This document shows positions 5,488 to 8,141 of a stretch of DNA of 8,141 nt, one piece after another. The stretch lies in the NCBI RefSeq assembly GCF_938018035.1, contig NZ_CALIJF010000383.1, positions 1 through 8,141 of the forward strand, in the 5' to 3' direction. Both the position numbers and the translations under genes were made by a program. The stretch's first letter is position 1. Each line of letters begins with the position of its first letter. This stretch comes from an uncultured Campylobacter sp. (GTDB taxonomy: Bacteria; Campylobacterota; Campylobacteria; Campylobacterales; Campylobacteraceae). The notes beneath the pieces are model-generated. The model saw only the letters and a list, made by a program, of their open reading frames with translations. It was not told where the DNA came from and searched no databases.

Positions 5488-7569
5488 ATGAAAACATGGC
5501 AAAAGATCCTTTGGGCGGCGGTCGCCGTCATAGGGGCGTGGTGTTTCGGCGTACTTGCGCTAAATAAAGGCGAGAGCATCAGCGCCGTCTGGCTCGTAGT
5601 AGCCAGCGCGTGCATCTATCTGATCGGATACACCTTCTACGGGCGCTTTATCGCGTATCGCGTCTTTGAGCTGGACGATCGCCGCGCGACTCCTGCGGTG
5701 ATCCGAAACGACGGGCGTGATTACGTTCCTACGAACAAATACGTCCTTTTCGGTCACCATTTCGCCGCTATCGCAGGCGCCGGACCGCTCGTAGGTCCAG
5801 TAGTGGCCGCACAGATGGGCTATCTGCCCGGTACTATTTGGCTTTTGGTGGGCGTCGTGCTTGCAGGCGCGGTGCATGATTTTATCGTGCTCGTGCTATC
5901 TACGCGACGCGGCGGCAAGAGCCTCGGCGAGATGATAAAAGACGAGATGGGCAAGCTCACGGGCGGCATCGCGATGATCGGGATTTTTTTCATCATGCTG
6001 ATCATCGTGGCGATCTTGGCTATGGTCGTCGTAAAGGCGCTCGCAAACTCGCCGTGGGGGCTTTTTACGATCGCGATGACGATACCGATCGCCATATTTA
6101 TGGGAATTTACATGAGGTTTTTGCGCCCAGGCAAGGTCAGCGAGGCATCGATCATCGGCTTTATTTTGCTGATGCTTTCGCTTTGGGGCGGGCATTACGT
6201 CTCGATCGATCCGTACTGGCACGACATCTTTTCGCTAAAGGGCGAGACGCTCGCGCTTCTTACGATCGGCTACGGCTTTATCGCGGCTATCTTGCCCGTG
6301 TGGCTGCTGCTCGCGCCGCGTGATTATCTAAGCACCTTCCTTAAGCTCGGCGTCATCATCGGTATGGCGGTCGCGATAATTTTCGTCGCACCCGAGCTTA
6401 AAATGCCCGCTACGACGAAATTTATCGACGGCACGGGTCCCGTTTTTGCAGGTCCGATATTTCCGTTTTTGTTTATCACTATCGCATGCGGCGCGATTTC
6501 GGGCTTTCACGCGCTGATCTCCAGCGGTACGACGCCGAAGATGGTCGAGCGCGAAACCCACACTCTTTTCATCGGCTATGGCTCGATGCTTATGGAGAGC
6601 CTTGTGGGCGTAATGGCGCTTGTGGCTGCGTGCATACTAAGCCCGGGCGAATATTTCGCTATCAACTCGCCAGCTGCGGTACTGGGCAAAGACGCGGTAA
6701 GCGTCGCGGCGTACATAAATTCTATCGGATTTAGCATTACGCCCGAGCAGATCGGCGCCTTGGCTTCAAACGTCGGCGAAACCACGATGATGAGCCGCAC
6801 GGGCGGCGCTCCTACCTTTGCGATGGGGCTAACGATGCTGCTGCATCAGATCATCGGCGGCAAGGAGCTGATGGCGTTTTGGTATCATTTCGCGATTTTG
6901 TTTGAGGCGCTGTTTATTCTGACCGCGGTCGATGCGGGCACGCGCACGGGGCGCTTTATGGTGCAAGAAATTTTAGGCAACGTCTATAAACCATTCTCCG
7001 ATACTAAAAATTCCCTCTACGGCATCATCGCGACGCTGATCTGCGTGGCGGGCTGGGGCTATCTGCTCTACAGCGGCGTTACCGATCCTATGGGCGGAAT
7101 TTACACGCTGTGGCCGCTTTTCGGCGCGTCCAATCAGATGCTCGCGGGCATCGCGCTGCTGCTTGCGACGGTGGTGCTTTTTAAAATGGGCAAGCAAAAA
7201 TACGCCTTCGTCACGATCGCTCCTGCGATTTGGGTGCTTATAACCACGCTTTATGCGGCGATCTTAAAGCTGATGCCGGCTAACGGCGAGCGCGTGCACG
7301 ACGCGGTAAGCCACGTGGCTATCGCGCAAAATACCGCCGCCAAGCTCGCTAGTCTAAGCGATCCTGCCGCGATCGAAAAGGCGCAGGCTATCATCAGAAA
7401 TAACGTCATCGACGCCGTGCTATGTGCTCTTTTCGTCGTCGTTACGATCATCGTCATCGTCCAAACGATCCGAATGTGTCTTAAAATTTCAAAGGGCGGC
7501 GCGAGCGAGGGATATTTCAAGCTAGCAGAAAGCGAGTACGTAGATAGGGGCGTTTATGAAAAAGTTTAA
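5488..7569 (+). CDS. cstA: CstA-family carbon-starvation transporter (peptide and/or pyruvate)
   Basis: This 693-residue inner-membrane protein matches the CstA family in length (E. coli CstA is about 700) and signature. After a first helix comes GRFIAYRVFELDDRR (52-66), then the hallmark PTNKYVLFGHHFAAIAGAGP (81-100), VGPVVAAQMGYLPGTIW (102-118) and HDFIVLVLSTRRGGKSLGE (130-148). Further on are FHALISSGTTPKMVERETH (about 340-358) and the C-terminal domain rich in hydrophobic helices, roughly 16-18 in all. CstA is linked to peptide uptake in E. coli and Campylobacter jejuni, and E. coli relatives also carry pyruvate; sequence does not decide here. The ATG has TAAGGA (5476-5481) six bases upstream. 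In E. coli cstA is controlled by carbon supply and by CsrA; whether that holds here is unknown. A small partner gene overlaps its 3' end. Confidence 0.95.
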   Translation: MKTWQKILWAAVAVIGAWCFGVLALNKGESISAVWLVVASACIYLIGYTFYGRFIAYRVFELDDRRATPAVIRNDGRDYVPTNKYVLFGHHFAAIAGAGPLVGPVVAAQMGYLPGTIWLLVGVVLAGAVHDFIVLVLSTRRGGKSLGEMIKDEMGKLTGGIAMIGIFFIMLIIVAILAMVVVKALANSPWGLFTIAMTIPIAIFMGIYMRFLRPGKVSEASIIGFILLMLSLWGGHYVSIDPYWHDIFSLKGETLALLTIGYGFIAAILPVWLLLAPRDYLSTFLKLGVIIGMAVAIIFVAPELKMPATTKFIDGTGPVFAGPIFPFLFITIACGAISGFHALISSGTTPKMVERETHTLFIGYGSMLMESLVGVMALVAACILSPGEYFAINSPAAVLGKDAVSVAAYINSIGFSITPEQIGALASNVGETTMMSRTGGAPTFAMGLTMLLHQIIGGKELMAFWYHFAILFEALFILTAVDAGTRTGRFMVQEILGNVYKPFSDTKNSLYGIIATLICVAGWGYLLYSGVTDPMGGIYTLWPLFGASNQMLAGIALLLATVVLFKMGKQKYAFVTIAPAIWVLITTLYAAILKLMPANGERVHDAVSHVAIAQNTAAKLASLSDPAAIEKAQAIIRNNVIDAVLCALFVVVTIIVIVQTIRMCLKISKGGASEGYFKLAESEYVDRGVYEKV

Positions 7570-7774
7570 ATTTAATCCACTCGCAGCCCCGAAGGCCGTG
7601 GCGAGGTTTCTGGCGCGCGCGGATGCCGCGCTTGCGCCGCTCATCGGGCTCGGCGATTACGAGGGCTATCTGAGTCATTTCAGAAGCGCTCATCCGGACG
7701 AAATCCCGCTAAGCAGGGCGGAATTTTTTCGCGCGATGCAAGATAGCAAGGCGAAAAACGTCAAGTGCTGATAG
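7556..7774 (+). CDS. YbdD/YjiX-family small protein, probable selenoprotein ending Lys-Cys-Sec
   Basis: The frame overlaps the cstA end by 14 bases (ATG 7556, AGGGG five bases upstream) and encodes 71 residues up to a TGA at 7769-7771, which is followed directly by TAG (7772-7774). Family features are GLGDYEGYLSHFRSAHPDE (31-49) and AEFFRAMQDS (55-64). E. coli YbdD ends in Arg-Cys-Cys; here the frame reads Lys-Cys-TGA-stop, so selenocysteine would take the place of the last Cys, giving a 72-residue product. A stem-loop suited to SECIS function begins just after the TGA. This matches what I know as KCU-star selenoproteins of this family. The partner is always a CstA-type transporter; the biochemical role is unknown, but a Cys-Sec pair suggests redox or metal chemistry at the cytoplasmic face. 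If TGA were a plain stop, the protein would end at Cys71. Confidence 0.85.
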
Positions 7775-7810
7775 CGGCGAAAGGGCGCGGTCGCGCCGTA
7801 CTCATCGCCG
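7775..7810 (+). promoter_or_regulatory. Candidate bacterial SECIS element
   Basis: CGGCGA (7775-7780) pairs with TCGCCG (7805-7810). Inside, after an asymmetric internal loop (AAG / GTACTCA), GGCGC (7784-7788) pairs with GCGCC (7793-7797) around the apical loop GGTC. The loop GU falls at positions 22-23 counted from the T of TGA; in the E. coli fdhF element the GU that binds SelB is at 23-24, in a GGUCU loop. Distance, two-tier shape and loop all fit SelB-directed reading of the UGA. The fold was worked out by eye. Confidence 0.7.
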
Positions 7811-7823
7811 GCCGCGCCGTTTT
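7784..7823 (+). terminator. Possible Rho-independent terminator of the cstA operon
   Basis: GGCGCGG (7784-7790) is also complementary to CCGCGCC (7812-7818), which is followed by GTTTTG. This 7-pair GC-rich stem with a short T-run could end transcription. It uses the same bases as the upper SECIS stem, so the two structures exclude each other. The 21-base loop and T-run of only four make it a weak terminator. Confidence 0.35.
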
Positions 7824-7830
7824 GCAACGG
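7817..7830 (+). other. Short perfect hairpin CCGTT / AACGG
   Basis: CCGTT (7817-7821) and AACGG (7826-7830) form a five-pair stem around TTGC. There is no T-run behind it. It borders the terminator-like stem and may add to the structured end of the transcript. Confidence 0.3.
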
Positions 7831-7992
7831 TCTCGCCTGCATGTCGTAGAATTTTTAAACGGGTATTTCCGCGTCTTGGTAGAATTCTATATAAAATTTT
7901 TGCAAAATTTTTCAGCGAACCCGCCTTAATTAAAGGCGTGAAATCACAGCTGTAAATTTTAATCAGGAATATGAGCGTGCTTGGATCATGGC
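7831..7992. other. AT-rich gap between converging genes
   Basis: No gene is supported here. The stretch contains TATAAAAT at 7890-7897, a near-palindrome AAAATTTTTGCAAAATTTTT at 7894-7913, and a hairpin CGCCTT/AAGGCG (7922-7927 with 7933-7938, loop AATTA). The last could belong to the 3' end of the minus-strand gene to the right, but on neither strand is it followed at once by a run of T, so I do not call it a terminator. Confidence 0.4.
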
Positions 7993-8141
7993 TTAGATCT
8001 CATAGCAGGTTAAAATTTGATCCGCGTCCTCGTCGTAGGCGTTATCGACTAGTACGAGATCGAGGGCGCGCTTGGGCGTGCGATGCCTGCGTTTTTCATT
8101 TTTACCGGGAGCGAGGAGTGAATATTCACGGTTTTCGATAC
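7993..8141 (-). CDS. C-terminal end of an unidentified gene (partial)
   Basis: From the right edge a minus-strand frame runs 48 residues to a TAA at 7995-7993. It passes through a basic stretch (KNEKRRHRTPKRA) and ends LVLVDNAYDEDADQILTCYEI with the last 21 residues split as LVLVDNAYDED and ADQILTCYEI. The hydrophobic strand followed by an acidic tail reads like a real soluble protein, and the codon choice agrees with the neighbouring genes. I do not recognise the family. It converges on the cstA operon. The opposite strand is also open here, but its translation is Arg-rich and less protein-like. Confidence 0.5.
   Translation of the reverse strand, partial: IENREYSLLAPGKNEKRRHRTPKRALDLVLVDNAYDEDADQILTCYEI

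Noticed and set aside
7971..8141. Plus-strand open frame from ATG 7971 to the right edge with AGGA just before it
   Set aside because: The ribosome site is only two bases from the ATG and the translation is Arg-rich; the minus-strand frame over the same bases looks more like protein.
1..8141. CRISPR array, insertion sequence, tRNA or rRNA
   Set aside because: No regularly spaced repeats, transposase, terminal inverted repeats or tRNA-like cloverleaf were seen on either strand.

Overview
The window looks like a chromosomal segment of an epsilonproteobacterium, most likely a Campylobacter with relatively high GC (the oral C. gracilis / rectus / showae type). The reasons are the many AAATTT / TAAAATTT words in the gaps, short AGGA-type ribosome sites, tightly overlapping genes, and a carbon-starvation permease followed by its small partner gene, an arrangement known in Campylobacter. 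The species is inferred from style only.

Layout. A gene on the minus strand begins at the left edge (only its first 9 codons are inside). A gene-free, partly G-rich spacer follows to about 693. From 5114 down to 694, on the minus strand, lies one compact operon: a possible 62-codon leader ORF, a FecCD-type permease (hmuU), its ATPase (hmuV), a periplasmic binding protein (hmuT), a radical SAM enzyme of the ChuW/HutW/HmuW type (hmuW) and a short flavodoxin-like protein (hmuF). Every junction overlaps by 4 bases or abuts (TAG then ATG), so the genes are almost certainly translated as a coupled set. Together they form a plausible oxygen-independent heme pathway: periplasmic capture, transport across the inner membrane, radical opening of the porphyrin ring to release iron, and flavin-linked handling of heme or of the linear tetrapyrrole product. 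A Fur-like sequence lies in front of the operon. No outer-membrane heme receptor is in the window.

A divergent control region (about 5115-5487) separates this operon from cstA on the plus strand, a 693-residue transporter of the CstA family (peptides and/or pyruvate). Overlapping its end by 14 bases is a small YbdD/YjiX-family gene. Its reading frame ends Lys-Cys-TGA-TAG, and the TGA is followed at once by a two-tier stem-loop with a GGUC apical loop. I read this as a selenoprotein ending Lys-Cys-Sec-stop, so the usual annotation stopping at 7771 would lose the key residue. This is the most striking item in the window.

After a structured, terminator-like stretch and an AT-rich gap, the last 149 bases hold the C-terminal end of an unrecognised minus-strand gene that enters from the right edge.
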